NCBI RefSeq assembly: GCF_001044235.1
Contig: NZ_JYNL01000008.1
Span: 637 to 50,182, forward strand
Reading direction: 5' to 3'
DNA from: Mycolicibacterium chlorophenolicum
GTDB lineage: Bacteria; Actinomycetota; Actinomycetes; Mycobacteriales; Mycobacteriaceae
Length of the DNA stretch: 49,546 bases
Shown here: piece by piece, positions 8,726 through 17,587 of the stretch
How positions within the stretch are numbered: position 1 is the stretch's first letter
Layout: each line of letters opens with the position of its first letter
Position numbers and translations under genes: made by a program
Notes under the pieces: model-generated
What the model was told of the DNA's origin: nothing
Seen by the model: only the letters and a program-made list of their open reading frames with translations
Database searches by the model: none

Positions 8726-9645
8726 CGCTCGACCCGCAGGTCGCTTCCATCATCGAGGCACTCGATTCAGGGTTCCCACCCGTGCACGAGATGACCGGCG
8801 CCCAGGCGCGCGCCACCATCAGTGCCCGGTTCGTCGCCAACCCGGCACCCGAGCCGGTTGCCGTGGTGGAGAACCATGACATCGCCGTCGACGGGGGCAC
8901 TGTCGCTGTCCGGGTCTACCGCCCCGACGCTCCGCAACCGTTACCGCTTCTGGTCTACGCCCACGGCGGCGGGTTCGTGTTCTGCGATCTCGAGAGTCAC
9001 GACGGGCTCTGCCGCAACGTGGCCAACCTTGTTGACGCGGTGGTGATTTCGGTCGACTACCGGCTGGCACCCGAGCACCGTTGGCCGACGGCCGCCGAAG
9101 ATCTGTACACCGCTGTCGAGTGGGCGGTCGACCACGCCGCCGACTTCGGCGCCGACCCCGCCCGCGTGGCCGTCGGCGGTGACAGCGCCGGAGGCAACCT
9201 CGCCGCGGTGACCGCGCTGATGGCCCGTGACCGCCGGGGCCCGGACCTGGCGGCCCAGCTGCTGCTCTATCCAGTGATCGCGGCCGACTTCGACACGCCC
9301 TCCTACCGGGCGTTCGGAACCGGGTACTACAACCCTCGCCCCGCCCTGCAGTGGTACTGGGATCAATACGTGCCAACCGTCGACGATCGCTCCCACCCTT
9401 ATGCGAGTCCCCTGGGTGCCGACCTCGTAGACCTTCCGCCGGCGGTGGTGGTGCTCGCCGGGCACGACCCGCTGCGCGACGAGGGCGTCGCCTACGCCGA
9501 CGCGTTGTCGGCGGCGGGCGTGCCAGTGACCCGTTGCCTGTACGAGGGTGGCATCCACGGTTTCATGACGATGCCGATGCTCGACATCGCCCACGAGGCC
9601 CGCCGCGAGGCCAGCCAGGCCTTAAGACAGGTGCTCGACCGGTAG
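8722..9645 (+). CDS. Alpha/beta hydrolase, hormone-sensitive lipase (HSL) family
   Basis: 307 aa. The HGGGF oxyanion motif occurs in LLVYAHGGGFVF, the nucleophile serine is in GGDSAGGN, the acid is in GHDPLRDEG and the histidine is in GGIHGFM, all in the order of the HSL (LipN/LipU-like) esterases. No signal peptide is seen, so it is cytosolic. GTG 8722 overlaps the IclR stop. Its 3' end overlaps the convergent flavin oxidoreductase gene by 24 nt. A plausible job is hydrolysis of the ester or lactone made by a Baeyer-Villiger monooxygenase. It is not of the HsaD (meta-cleavage product hydrolase) type, since the HGGG signature puts it in another branch. Confidence 0.92.
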   Translation: MTLDPQVASIIEALDSGFPPVHEMTGAQARATISARFVANPAPEPVAVVENHDIAVDGGTVAVRVYRPDAPQPLPLLVYAHGGGFVFCDLESHDGLCRNVANLVDAVVISVDYRLAPEHRWPTAAEDLYTAVEWAVDHAADFGADPARVAVGGDSAGGNLAAVTALMARDRRGPDLAAQLLLYPVIAADFDTPSYRAFGTGYYNPRPALQWYWDQYVPTVDDRSHPYASPLGADLVDLPPAVVVLAGHDPLRDEGVAYADALSAAGVPVTRCLYEGGIHGFMTMPMLDIAHEARREASQALRQVLDR

Positions 9646-10860
9646 CGACGCCGTCTCCGGCGCGCCCTCCCCCGACGCCACCGGTCCGTAACGCTGGTCC
9701 GGGTCGAGCACGCAGTGCGTCCGCTCGAACACGGTGACCATGCACTTGTTGTTGTGGTTGCAGCGGCTGCGTGACGCCGGCTCGGCCATCATCGTCTTCA
9801 CGCGGTCGGGTTCGCGCAGCAGCGCCCGCCCGATGGCGAAGAAGTCGAATCCCTCCGCCATGCCGGTCTGCAGGTGGGCGCGTTCGGTGATCCCGCCCAG
9901 CAGGATCAGCTTCGTGTTGTTCATCAGCGGCACGAATTGGCGTGCCGCATCGAGCATGTAGAGATCGTGGTAGGGATAGTCGCCCATCGCCCGCTTGCCC
10001 ACCAGCCGTATCGCCGGACGCAGCAGTGGCGGCATCACCCTCGCGAACTCCTTCACCGGCGCATCCCCCCGGAAGAGGTACATCGGCTTGTAGACCGACG
10101 ATCCCTGCGTCAACTCCAGCGCATCGAGGATGGCGTCGGTGTCGAGCAGTTGCGCGGTACGCAGCGCCTCGTCGATCCAGATACTGCCGGGCACTCCGTC
10201 ATCCATGTCGAGCTTGGCGATCACAGCGATCTGATCCCCCACGACCGTACGAACGTGCGCGGCGATCTCGCGCACCAACCGTGAGCGATTGTCGATCGAT
10301 CCGCCGTAGCCGTCTTTTCGCCGGTTGATCAACGGACTGAGAAAGGAGCTGGGCAGATACAGATGCCCGAAGTGCAACTCCACCGCATCGAAGCCCGCAT
10401 CCACGGCTACCTGGGCGGCCGTGCCGAATTGCGCGATGACGGTGCGGATCTCCTCGACGGTGATGGCACGGCAATACGCCATCGACGTCGGGTTGACGTA
10501 TCTGCTGGGCGCCACGGCAGTCACTCCGGTGAGCTTGCGGGGCGCCACCACTCCGGCGTGGCCGAGTTGCGCCGAGATCGCCGCGCCGGCGTCGTGCACC
10601 GCGGCGGTGAGCCTCCGCAGGCCCGGCAACGCGGCCGCGCTCATCACGATCTGCCCTGGCGCGCTCGCCGCCTGGGGTGACACACAGCAGTACGCCACGG
10701 TCGTCATGCCGACACCGCCCTCGGCGAAGCTGCGATGAAAGGCTATGAGGTCGTCGGTCACCTGACCGTCGGGTGACCGGCCCTCCGAGGTAGCAGCTTT
10801 GATGACCCGGTTACGTAGCGTCACCGGTCCCAGCTGGGCAGGACTGAACGGATCACTCAT
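9622..10860 (-). CDS. NADH:flavin oxidoreductase, old yellow enzyme family
   Basis: 412 aa from ATG 10860, where the conserved FSPAQLGPVTLRNRVIKAAT begins; 24 upstream in-frame residues are poor and were left out. The TIM-barrel FMN signatures include ELHFGHLYLPSSFLSP followed by NRRKDGYGGSIDNRSRL. LLGGITE and FFAIGRALLREPD (the phosphate-binding end) follow. The C-terminal RCNHNNKCM plus a later Cys resembles the remnant cluster region of 2-enoate/bile-acid enone reductase relatives, but the usual four-cysteine pattern is not complete. The family reduces activated C=C bonds or uses enones, which fits steroid-like chemistry. Convergent with the esterase and divergent from the Dabb-domain gene. 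Confidence 0.9.
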   Translation of the reverse strand: MSDPFSPAQLGPVTLRNRVIKAATSEGRSPDGQVTDDLIAFHRSFAEGGVGMTTVAYCCVSPQAASAPGQIVMSAAALPGLRRLTAAVHDAGAAISAQLGHAGVVAPRKLTGVTAVAPSRYVNPTSMAYCRAITVEEIRTVIAQFGTAAQVAVDAGFDAVELHFGHLYLPSSFLSPLINRRKDGYGGSIDNRSRLVREIAAHVRTVVGDQIAVIAKLDMDDGVPGSIWIDEALRTAQLLDTDAILDALELTQGSSVYKPMYLFRGDAPVKEFARVMPPLLRPAIRLVGKRAMGDYPYHDLYMLDAARQFVPLMNNTKLILLGGITERAHLQTGMAEGFDFFAIGRALLREPDRVKTMMAEPASRSRCNHNNKCMVTVFERTHCVLDPDQRYGPVASGEGAPETASLPVEHLS

Positions 10861-10947
10861 CGAACCACCATCGCCCCGGCTGCATTGACGGTCAACGGGA
10901 GCTCCCGGCAGCCGGGAACGCCGCCGCGGCAACGCCCGGGACCGCCG

Positions 10948-10953
10948 TAACCT
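10948..10953 (+). promoter_or_regulatory. -10 element of a likely leaderless promoter
   Basis: TAACCT fits the mycobacterial TANNNT -10 hexamer and ends 6 nt before ATG 10960. With no ribosome binding site visible, transcription probably starts at or next to the start codon. No clear -35 box is seen. Confidence 0.5.
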
Positions 10954-10959
10954 CGCGCC

Positions 10960-11943
10960 ATGAGTGAGGTCTTCGTCGTCGACCGGGTGACCACTGCTGC
11001 AGGCTGCGCCCGCGACTTCATCGACGCCTACCTCACCGGTTACGCCCCCGGCGCGCGCGAGCGCGGAATGACCCTGCGTGACGTGCTCGTGAGCCCGCCC
11101 ATCTGGTTTCCCGACCGCACCAACGTCGTCACCATCACGTGGGTCCTACCCAGCCCGCTGGCGTGGTGGCAGATGACCTGGCAGGGCCGGCCGGATCCGA
11201 CAATCGCTCAATGGTGGGACGGCGTGGGCGATCTCATCGTCGACCGCACCCGCAGCGTCGCGGGCGCCGTCGAGGCTGTCGAGGGCTCGCCCACCGCCGG
11301 CAGCGCGCCGTCCGATGCGCCCGCCACCTCCACGGTCGGAGTGACGCGGCTGATCGACGTGGCGGAATCCGACCGCGACCGGATCCTGACCGAGCTGCAG
11401 GCCGCTGCGGCGCGTAGCGGAGCCACCCGAAGCGTGGTCGCCCCAACCCTGCCGGGGTCACGTAACGGTGGAGACATCCTGGTCCACCTCCGATTCGACG
11501 ACCCACAGGCAGCGGCCGGAACTGATTTCGACGCCGCGCTGTCCGACCCTGCCATCTCCCGTGTCAACGGCGCCACATACCGCGGCAGCGCGGTGCGTAG
11601 CTCAGTCGGTACCGTGTACCGGGCTCTGCTGCTGCGCGTTTCACCCGAGGCCGACGCTGCGACAGTCGCCGAGTTCGAACGCGAGTTGGCGATGATGCCG
11701 CTCTACGTCCCGACGATCGCGGCATGGCAACTCAGTCGGGTGGACGACGCGGTCGGCACCACCGGGTGGACCCATGTGTTCGAACAGGAATTCACCGACG
11801 TCGACGGACTGATGGGCCCCTATCTGATGCACCCCGTGCACTGGGCTGTCGTCGACCGGTGGTTCGATCCCGAGACCACCGATGTGATCGTCCGCGATCG
11901 GGTGTGCCACAGCTTCTGCGACCTGGACGCCCCGTTGCTCTAG
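10960..11943 (+). CDS. Protein with tandem ferredoxin-like (Dabb-type) domains, function unknown
   Basis: 327 aa, soluble. The C-terminal third (about 220-325) reads like a stress-responsive Dabb domain: YRALLLRVSPEADAATVAEF, an internal W-rich strand, then FTDVDGLMGPYLMHPVHWAVV. The N-terminal third (1-100) has a similar alpha-beta layout beginning VFVVDRVTTAAGCARDF, so the protein may be a fused pair of dimeric-barrel domains joined by an Ala/Ser-rich linker near 105-125. Family members include small cyclases, decarboxylases and heme-binding proteins, and no catalytic residue can be assigned. It sits alone between two oppositely oriented oxidoreductase units in the catabolic island, so a role in the same pathway is plausible only by position. 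Confidence 0.75.
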   Translation: MSEVFVVDRVTTAAGCARDFIDAYLTGYAPGARERGMTLRDVLVSPPIWFPDRTNVVTITWVLPSPLAWWQMTWQGRPDPTIAQWWDGVGDLIVDRTRSVAGAVEAVEGSPTAGSAPSDAPATSTVGVTRLIDVAESDRDRILTELQAAAARSGATRSVVAPTLPGSRNGGDILVHLRFDDPQAAAGTDFDAALSDPAISRVNGATYRGSAVRSSVGTVYRALLLRVSPEADAATVAEFERELAMMPLYVPTIAAWQLSRVDDAVGTTGWTHVFEQEFTDVDGLMGPYLMHPVHWAVVDRWFDPETTDVIVRDRVCHSFCDLDAPLL

Positions 11944-11951
11944 CGAGTTTC

Positions 11952-12839
11952 TCAGACGCCGGCGGGCAGGATGTTCGGATTCGCCGCCGCCGGAGGCTCC
12001 AAGGGCTCCAGCACCGTGCGTCCGTCCAGGGAGTGCACCTTCAGGTTCTGTGACCACGGGTAGTGCAGACTGAAGGCCACCAACCCCGTCCGTGCTTCGG
12101 CGGGGAGGTGACACATGGCCAGCACGGTCTCGGCGAGGTACTCCACGGGTTCGGTGGGGAAGCTGTTCGGTATCAACGGCGCCGCGCCGGGGGTGCGCAC
12201 CGCCGTGGAGGGACCAACGCAGTTGACCGCGATGTTGGCGTCAAGCAACTCGGCAGCGACGCCCTGGGTGAAGCGATGCAACGCCGCTTTGCACGACGCG
12301 TAGATCACGTCGCCCGCCGTTTTGTTGTAGTCCCGGTAGGGACGGACGGGCGCAACGCCGGTCACCGAACCGATGTTGACGATCCATCCGCCACCCCGAC
12401 GGCGCATGTGCGGTATGGCCGCCTGGGTCAACGCGAACGGTGTCGTCAGGTAGTGGGCCACGGTGCGGTCGAAGGTGGCACGCGGCATGTGTTCGACCAC
12501 CGAGTAGTCAGCGAAGCCCGCGTTGTTGACCAGGATGTCGATGCCGCCCGCGCGGTCCACCACCGTCTGCACCAACCCGTCCCGGGCCGCGTCGTCCTCG
12601 AGGTCAGCAGCCACCCCGAACGCCGATCCACCCGCTGCCTCGATGAGTGCGATGGTCTCGTCGATGGTGCCGGGGATCGCTTCACTCGTGCCGGCCCGCA
12701 GCGACGGTGAGGGCTGGTGGGAGCGGGCCGTGACCGCGACGGTGGCACCTTCGGCAGCCAGCCGCTGCGCGATGGCCCGCCCAATGCCACGGCTGCTTCC
12801 GGTCACCAAAGCTGTCTTGCCCGAGAGTAATCCGCTCAT
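11952..12839 (-). CDS. Short-chain dehydrogenase/reductase
   Basis: 295 aa. TGSSRGIG is near residue 14, NNAG near 109, a serine in NIGSVTG and the active-site YASCK (Tyr and Lys) near 180. A long insertion around residues 42-62 separates the first strands, and the C-terminal 50 residues after LPAEARTGL are longer than usual. ATG 12839 overlaps the stop of the upstream monooxygenase (ATGA), so the two proteins are coupled. The neighbour would consume or produce ketones, and this SDR could oxidise an alcohol to the monooxygenase substrate. Convergent with the Dabb gene, with 8 nt between the stops. Confidence 0.9.
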   Translation of the reverse strand: MSGLLSGKTALVTGSSRGIGRAIAQRLAAEGATVAVTARSHQPSPSLRAGTSEAIPGTIDETIALIEAAGGSAFGVAADLEDDAARDGLVQTVVDRAGGIDILVNNAGFADYSVVEHMPRATFDRTVAHYLTTPFALTQAAIPHMRRRGGGWIVNIGSVTGVAPVRPYRDYNKTAGDVIYASCKAALHRFTQGVAAELLDANIAVNCVGPSTAVRTPGAAPLIPNSFPTEPVEYLAETVLAMCHLPAEARTGLVAFSLHYPWSQNLKVHSLDGRTVLEPLEPPAAANPNILPAGV

Positions 12840-14761
12840 CGCAGCACGAAATCCGATTCGACGGGTGCGCGGTGTTCCTGCCAGAGGTCGACCAGCCGGA
12901 AAGGGGTGGCGACGACGACTCGGCCCGACTCCGACCGATAGTAGGTGTGGGCATTGGGCGTGTGACACCACACGGTGTTCTGCATCGCTGCGTCGACAGC
13001 GGCCACGTAATCGGAGAACGCACGCTCGGTGACCTCGATCGTGGCCGCTCCGCGCAGGGCCATCAACTGCAGACATTCGATGATGTAATGCGCCAGCACC
13101 TCCATCGAGAAGTTGGCGCCGGCACCGTGCCCGGGACTGTAGTTGGGCGCCGAAGTGATGAACAGATTCGGGAACCCCGGCACGGTCCCGCCGCGGTATG
13201 CGCGCGGACTGTCGCCCCACTCCCCGGCCAGGGTCTTGCCGTCGCGACCCCGGATGTCCACCGTGGACAGGAAGTCCAGGTGATAGCCGGTCGCGTAGAT
13301 GATCACGTCGAGGTCGATCTGGCGGCCGTCGGCGGTGACGATGCCCGCGGCGTTGACCTGAGCCGGCTCGCTGGCTTCGACGTCGACGTGGTCGCGGTTC
13401 AACGCAGCGTAGTAGCCACCCGGGTCGCGGATGATGCGCTTGCCGTAGGGCGCGAAATCCGGGGTCACCTTGCGGGCCAACTCCGTTCCCGCGCCGAAAG
13501 TCTGGTCGATGTAGTCCAGACAGATCTTCAGCAGGACATCGTTGGTCGGGTTGATGGAGAGGTGAGTCTTGGACCACTCCGGGTCCTGCAGGATGATCGG
13601 GTAATTGTTGTCAGCGGTGCCCCAATAGGACTTCACGCGGTGCCACATGGCGTAGTACGGCAGCACCCGGCCGAGGTGGCGGCGATGTTCGGGGACTTCG
13701 TCCGAGAGCCGTTTGCGCGGTGCCACCCAGTGCGGTTGGCGCTGGAACACTGTCAGATGTTCGACCTCGTCGACGCACGCATCCACGATCTGCACCGCCG
13801 TGCAACCCGCGCCGATGACCGCCACCTTCTTACCGGTCAGATCCAGATCGGGATCCCACCGGGCCGAGTGGATGCTGACACCACCGAACGTGTCTCGGCC
13901 CTTGAGGTCCGGGAACCGGGGGCGGTTCAGGTAGCCCGCTGCGGTGACCACCACCCGTGCGTGGTCCACCGATTCCGTGCCATCGGTGCGGCGGGTGTGA
14001 ATCTCCCAATGATGTTGCTGCTCATCCCAATGCAGTGCTTCCACCTCGGTGCCGAACCGGATCTGGTCGCGCAGGCCGTGCTTGTCGGCCAGCGCCACCA
14101 GATACTTCTGGTATTCCCCGCCCTGCGGGTAATAGTTCGACCACTCGGGGTTGACCTCCCGCGAGAGCGAGTAGTAGGCCGATGGGGTGTCCACACCGAT
14201 ACCGGGGTAGGTGGTGGTCAGCCAGGTGCCACCCACTTCCTCGTTGCGGTCGTAGACGGTGAAGTTCACCCCTTCCTCGGCGGCAGCCAGGGCGACCGCG
14301 ATACCGGCCAACCCGGCGCCGACGATCGCGACGCTGGTGGTCGTCGGAATCGGAACGCTGCGCGGCAGCGTCGGTGTCGAGGGCCGGAAACCACCTTGCT
14401 CGAGCAGCAGGTCGACCTGCTCGTCGTCGACCTCGCCGCCCAGTGCCACCGGCAACAGCCTGGCGAAGAACTCACGGTCGTCGGGGGCCGGGGCGTCGGC
14501 CGGCCGCTCGGCATTCACGGCAGCGATGATCTCCTCGGCCAGTGCCTGCGCGGTCTGCGGATCGGTCCGCCCCGCCCGCTCGGGCGGATCGGGGACGTAG
14601 GAGATCCTGTCGGCGTACCGGTCGATCACCGTCGCGTCCCCGGTCATCTGCGCCAGCACCGCCACGAGCACACCGGGATCAGCCTGCAACAGATGGGCAC
14701 GCAGAACGTCTGGCTCTGTCCCGCTGGCAGCCGGTGACGATGATTCCGTGGTGGCGGTCAT
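12836..14761 (-). CDS. Baeyer-Villiger monooxygenase with N-terminal extension (4-hydroxyacetophenone monooxygenase type)
   Basis: 641 aa, about 100 longer than the enzyme at 1145. An extra helical N-terminal domain occupies residues 1 to about 138, as in HapE-like enzymes. Then come the FAD-binding GAGLAG at 148-153, VGGTWLTTTYPG, the fingerprint FGGVSIHSARWD at 292-303 and the NADPH-binding GAGCTA at 317-322. It ends with a ketone-monooxygenase C-terminal domain. It belongs to a different subfamily from the 1145 gene, so the island holds two non-redundant ketone oxygenases. The ATG at 14761 faces the CoA-ligase operon across a short divergent gap. Substrate not predictable. Confidence 0.93.
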   Translation of the reverse strand: MTATTESSSPAASGTEPDVLRAHLLQADPGVLVAVLAQMTGDATVIDRYADRISYVPDPPERAGRTDPQTAQALAEEIIAAVNAERPADAPAPDDREFFARLLPVALGGEVDDEQVDLLLEQGGFRPSTPTLPRSVPIPTTTSVAIVGAGLAGIAVALAAAEEGVNFTVYDRNEEVGGTWLTTTYPGIGVDTPSAYYSLSREVNPEWSNYYPQGGEYQKYLVALADKHGLRDQIRFGTEVEALHWDEQQHHWEIHTRRTDGTESVDHARVVVTAAGYLNRPRFPDLKGRDTFGGVSIHSARWDPDLDLTGKKVAVIGAGCTAVQIVDACVDEVEHLTVFQRQPHWVAPRKRLSDEVPEHRRHLGRVLPYYAMWHRVKSYWGTADNNYPIILQDPEWSKTHLSINPTNDVLLKICLDYIDQTFGAGTELARKVTPDFAPYGKRIIRDPGGYYAALNRDHVDVEASEPAQVNAAGIVTADGRQIDLDVIIYATGYHLDFLSTVDIRGRDGKTLAGEWGDSPRAYRGGTVPGFPNLFITSAPNYSPGHGAGANFSMEVLAHYIIECLQLMALRGAATIEVTERAFSDYVAAVDAAMQNTVWCHTPNAHTYYRSESGRVVVATPFRLVDLWQEHRAPVESDFVLR

Positions 14762-14863
14762 GGTTGCGAGTATCGAAGCAGCGGCGCGTCGATGGTGCAG
14801 GCCTGTCTACTGAGCGGGAGACGAACCACCGCGACGCGCAGACTCATGCCTACGCTGCGGCTC

Positions 14864-16450
14864 ATGCATCACGACGACCTTGCAGGCGTCATCGCCAGGG
14901 CCCGCGGCCACAGCCTCGCCGACATCCCCCGTCGCTCGGCGCGCAGACAGCCCGACAAGACCGCGATCATCGATGGCGAGGTCGTGCTGTCCTTCGCCGA
15001 GTTCGATCACTACGTCGACCGAGCCGCAGCAGCCCTGCGCGACAACGGACTCGGCCCCGGTGATCGGTTGGCGCTGCTGTCGCGCAACTGCTGGCAGTAC
15101 GCGGCACTGACGTTCGCCACGGCCCGCGCCGGTGTCGTGCTGGTACCGATCAACTTCATGCTCACCGCCGAGGAGATCAGCTACATCCTGGGGCACAGCA
15201 AGGCGCGAGGATTCATCGTGGAGGCCGATCTCGTACCGGCCGCCGAGCAGGCCATGAAGCTGGGCACTGTGGTGACCACCCACGCTGCGCTCGTCCCGCC
15301 GGGTCACACGCCGCCTGCGGGTTGGCCCGATCTCTCTGCGTGGCTGACGACCACCAGCCCTGCACCGGACTGCCGACTCGACGACGACCAGTTGGTGCGG
15401 ATCATGTACACCAGCGGCACCGAATCCCGCCCCAAGGGCGTGATGCACAGCAGCCGCAGCCTGATGTGGCAGTACATCAGCACCATCGTGGCGGGATCGA
15501 TGTCCGGCGACGACGTCGAAGTGCACTCGCTGCCGCTCTATCACTGTGCCCAGCTGGACAACTTCCTGGCCACCGACCTCTACCTGGGGGCGACGAGCAT
15601 CATCCTTCCCCGCCCCGATCCCGAGCTGGTCTTGCGCACCATCGAAAGATACGACGTCACCAACTATTTCGCACCGCCCACCGTGTGGATCAGCTTGTTG
15701 CGCAGCCCGATCTTCGACGAGGTGGATCTCTCCAGCCTGCGCAAGGGCTACTACGGCGCATCGCCGATGCCCACCGAGATCCTTCACGAGATGCGCCAGC
15801 GACTGCCGCAACTGCGGTTGTGGAACTTCTACGGTCAGACCGAGATGGCGCCGTTGGCCTCTGCGCTGGGTCCTGACGAGCAGGACGCCCACGCCGGGGC
15901 GGCGGGGCGCCCGGTGGTCAACGTCGAAACCGTGATCCTGGACGAGACCGACGCTGCGGTGGCGGCCGGCGTCGTCGGCGAGATCGCCCACCGCAGTCCG
16001 CATCTGATGCTCGGCTACCTCGACGACGTGGACAAGACGGCGCAAGCGTTCTCCGGGGGCTGGTTCCATTCCGGGGATCTGGGCTTCTACGACGAACACG
16101 GGCTGCTGCACGTGGTGGACCGCAAGAAGGACATGATCAAGACCGGCGGGGAGAACGTCGCCAGCCGCGAAGTCGAGGAAGTGCTCTACCGCCACAGTGG
16201 TGTTCAAGAGGCAGCCGTGTTCGCGCTGCCGCATCCGCTGTGGGTGGAGGCGGTCGTCGCGGCGGTCGTCCCGCGCGCGGACAGTGAGCTGACCGAGGAC
16301 GACGTGGTGGCACACTGCCGCGAGCACCTCGCCGGCTTCAAGACGCCCAAACAGGTGTTCTTCGTCGACGCCCTGCCGAAGAACCCCAGCGGGAAACTGC
16401 TCAAACGTGACCTGCGGCAGCGGTTCACCCTTCACCCCGTCCACCATTGA
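14864..16450 (+). CDS. Fatty-acid/steroid-acid CoA ligase (FadD-like)
   Basis: 528 aa from ATG 14864; an ATG at 14846 and one at 14792 are in frame, but none has a clear ribosome binding site, so the start is uncertain. It is an AMP-forming enzyme: the P-loop YTSGTESRPKGV, then NFYGQTE, the HSGDLGFYDEHG region (A8), DRKKDMIKTGGENV and the catalytic lysine in NPSGKLLKRDL. The N-terminal GHSLADIPRRSARRQPDKTAIID is typical of mycobacterial FadD proteins. It would activate an acid to its CoA thioester and is the first gene of a six-gene overlapping operon with beta-oxidation enzymes. Its TGA overlaps a possible TTG start of the next gene. Confidence 0.92.
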   Translation: MHHDDLAGVIARARGHSLADIPRRSARRQPDKTAIIDGEVVLSFAEFDHYVDRAAAALRDNGLGPGDRLALLSRNCWQYAALTFATARAGVVLVPINFMLTAEEISYILGHSKARGFIVEADLVPAAEQAMKLGTVVTTHAALVPPGHTPPAGWPDLSAWLTTTSPAPDCRLDDDQLVRIMYTSGTESRPKGVMHSSRSLMWQYISTIVAGSMSGDDVEVHSLPLYHCAQLDNFLATDLYLGATSIILPRPDPELVLRTIERYDVTNYFAPPTVWISLLRSPIFDEVDLSSLRKGYYGASPMPTEILHEMRQRLPQLRLWNFYGQTEMAPLASALGPDEQDAHAGAAGRPVVNVETVILDETDAAVAAGVVGEIAHRSPHLMLGYLDDVDKTAQAFSGGWFHSGDLGFYDEHGLLHVVDRKKDMIKTGGENVASREVEEVLYRHSGVQEAAVFALPHPLWVEAVVAAVVPRADSELTEDDVVAHCREHLAGFKTPKQVFFVDALPKNPSGKLLKRDLRQRFTLHPVHH

Positions 16451-16464
16451 GAGGCCCCACCACC

Positions 16465-17585
16465 GTGTACACCGGCCGCATCGCCCGTTTCGACGAACCC
16501 GGCTCACCCTTCACCCTCCAGACTGTCACCCTGCCCGAGGTCGGTCCAGGACAGGTCCTGATCCGGGTGTTGCGCGCCAACATATGTGGGTCCGACGTGC
16601 ACGCCTGGCACGGCACGTTCGCCACGCGTGGGCTGGGAGGCCAACTGCCCACCGTCCTGGGTCACGAGATGGTCGGAGCGGTCGAAGCTCTCGGCGACGG
16701 CGTGCACTCGGATTCCAACGGCGCGCCCCTGACCGCCGGCACGCGGGTGGTGTTCCCCTACTTCTACAGCTGCCACACCTGCCGCAATTGCCTGGCCGGC
16801 CGGCGCAACGGTTGCCTGAACCTCACGATGGCGATGCTCGGCCGCGCCGACGAACCGCCCTACTTCGTGGGCGGCTATGGCGACTACTACCTGCTGCCCG
16901 CGGGCGCCGTGATCTACACCGTGCCGGACAGCGTCAGCGACGAGATCGCCGCCGGCGCCAACTGTGCTCTGTCACAGGTCATGTACGGGCTCGAGCGCGT
17001 CGACATGGCGCACGGGGAGCATGTCGTGGTCCAGGGGGCGGGGGCACTCGGGCTCTACGCCATCGCCGTGGCCAAGGCGCGCGGTGCCGCGCAGGTCATC
17101 GCCATCGACGCCGTGCCCGAACGACTGGAATTGGCCGCCGAGTTCGGCGCGGACACGGTGATAGACCTCAACGAGGTCGCTGCGCCTCGGGAGCGCGCCA
17201 AGGCGGTCCGCAAGCTCACCGGCGGTCACGGCGCCGACGTGGTCGTCGAGGTCGTCGGACACCCGGCTGCCATCGACGAAGGTCTGCAGATGCTCGGCCA
17301 GTTCGGCCGCTACGTCGAGATCGGCAACATCAACGTCGGACAGACCTTCGCCTTCGATCCGTCCCGGTTCGTCTTCTCGAACAAGACCATGGTCGGGGTG
17401 TCGCTCTACGACCCGGCGGTCCTGTCGCGGGCCCTGACATTCCTCGAACGCCATCAGCATCAGCTGCCGCTGCATCGACTCGCCGCGGCGTGCTACTCGC
17501 TCGCCGACATCAACGACGCGTTTTCCGCCGCGGACGGGAAGCGCGACGTTCGCGCCAGCATCGTCCCCCACCCACAGAAGGATGA
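16465..17585 (+). CDS. Zinc-dependent alcohol dehydrogenase, 3' end apparently frameshifted
   Basis: A medium-chain dehydrogenase. The catalytic zinc Cys is in NICGSDVHAW and GHEMVGAVEALG follows. The structural zinc loop is CHTCRNCLAGRRNGC (C-x2-C-x2-C-x7-C) and the NAD-binding motif is GAGALGLYA. GTG 16465 has GAGAGG 10 nt before it; a TTG at 16447 overlapping the ligase stop is the alternative. The literal frame has no stop after the natural end (RASIVP) and runs on to 18105 through the next gene. One added base in the CCCCC at 17565-17569 gives VPPTEG and TGA at 17583-17585. That TGA overlaps an ATG as ATGA, the junction style of this operon. I therefore end the gene at 17585 and treat the run-on as an indel or sequencing error. 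Confidence 0.82.
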
Positions 17586-17587
17586 CC

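Noticed and set aside
12872..14737. Plus-strand open frame of 621 codons opposite the second monooxygenase
   Set aside because: No recognisable motif, antisense composition, and the opposite strand has the complete fingerprint of the enzyme.
14807..16507. Minus-strand open frame of 566 codons opposite the CoA ligase
   Set aside because: Antisense shadow; the plus strand has all adenylation motifs and operon overlaps.
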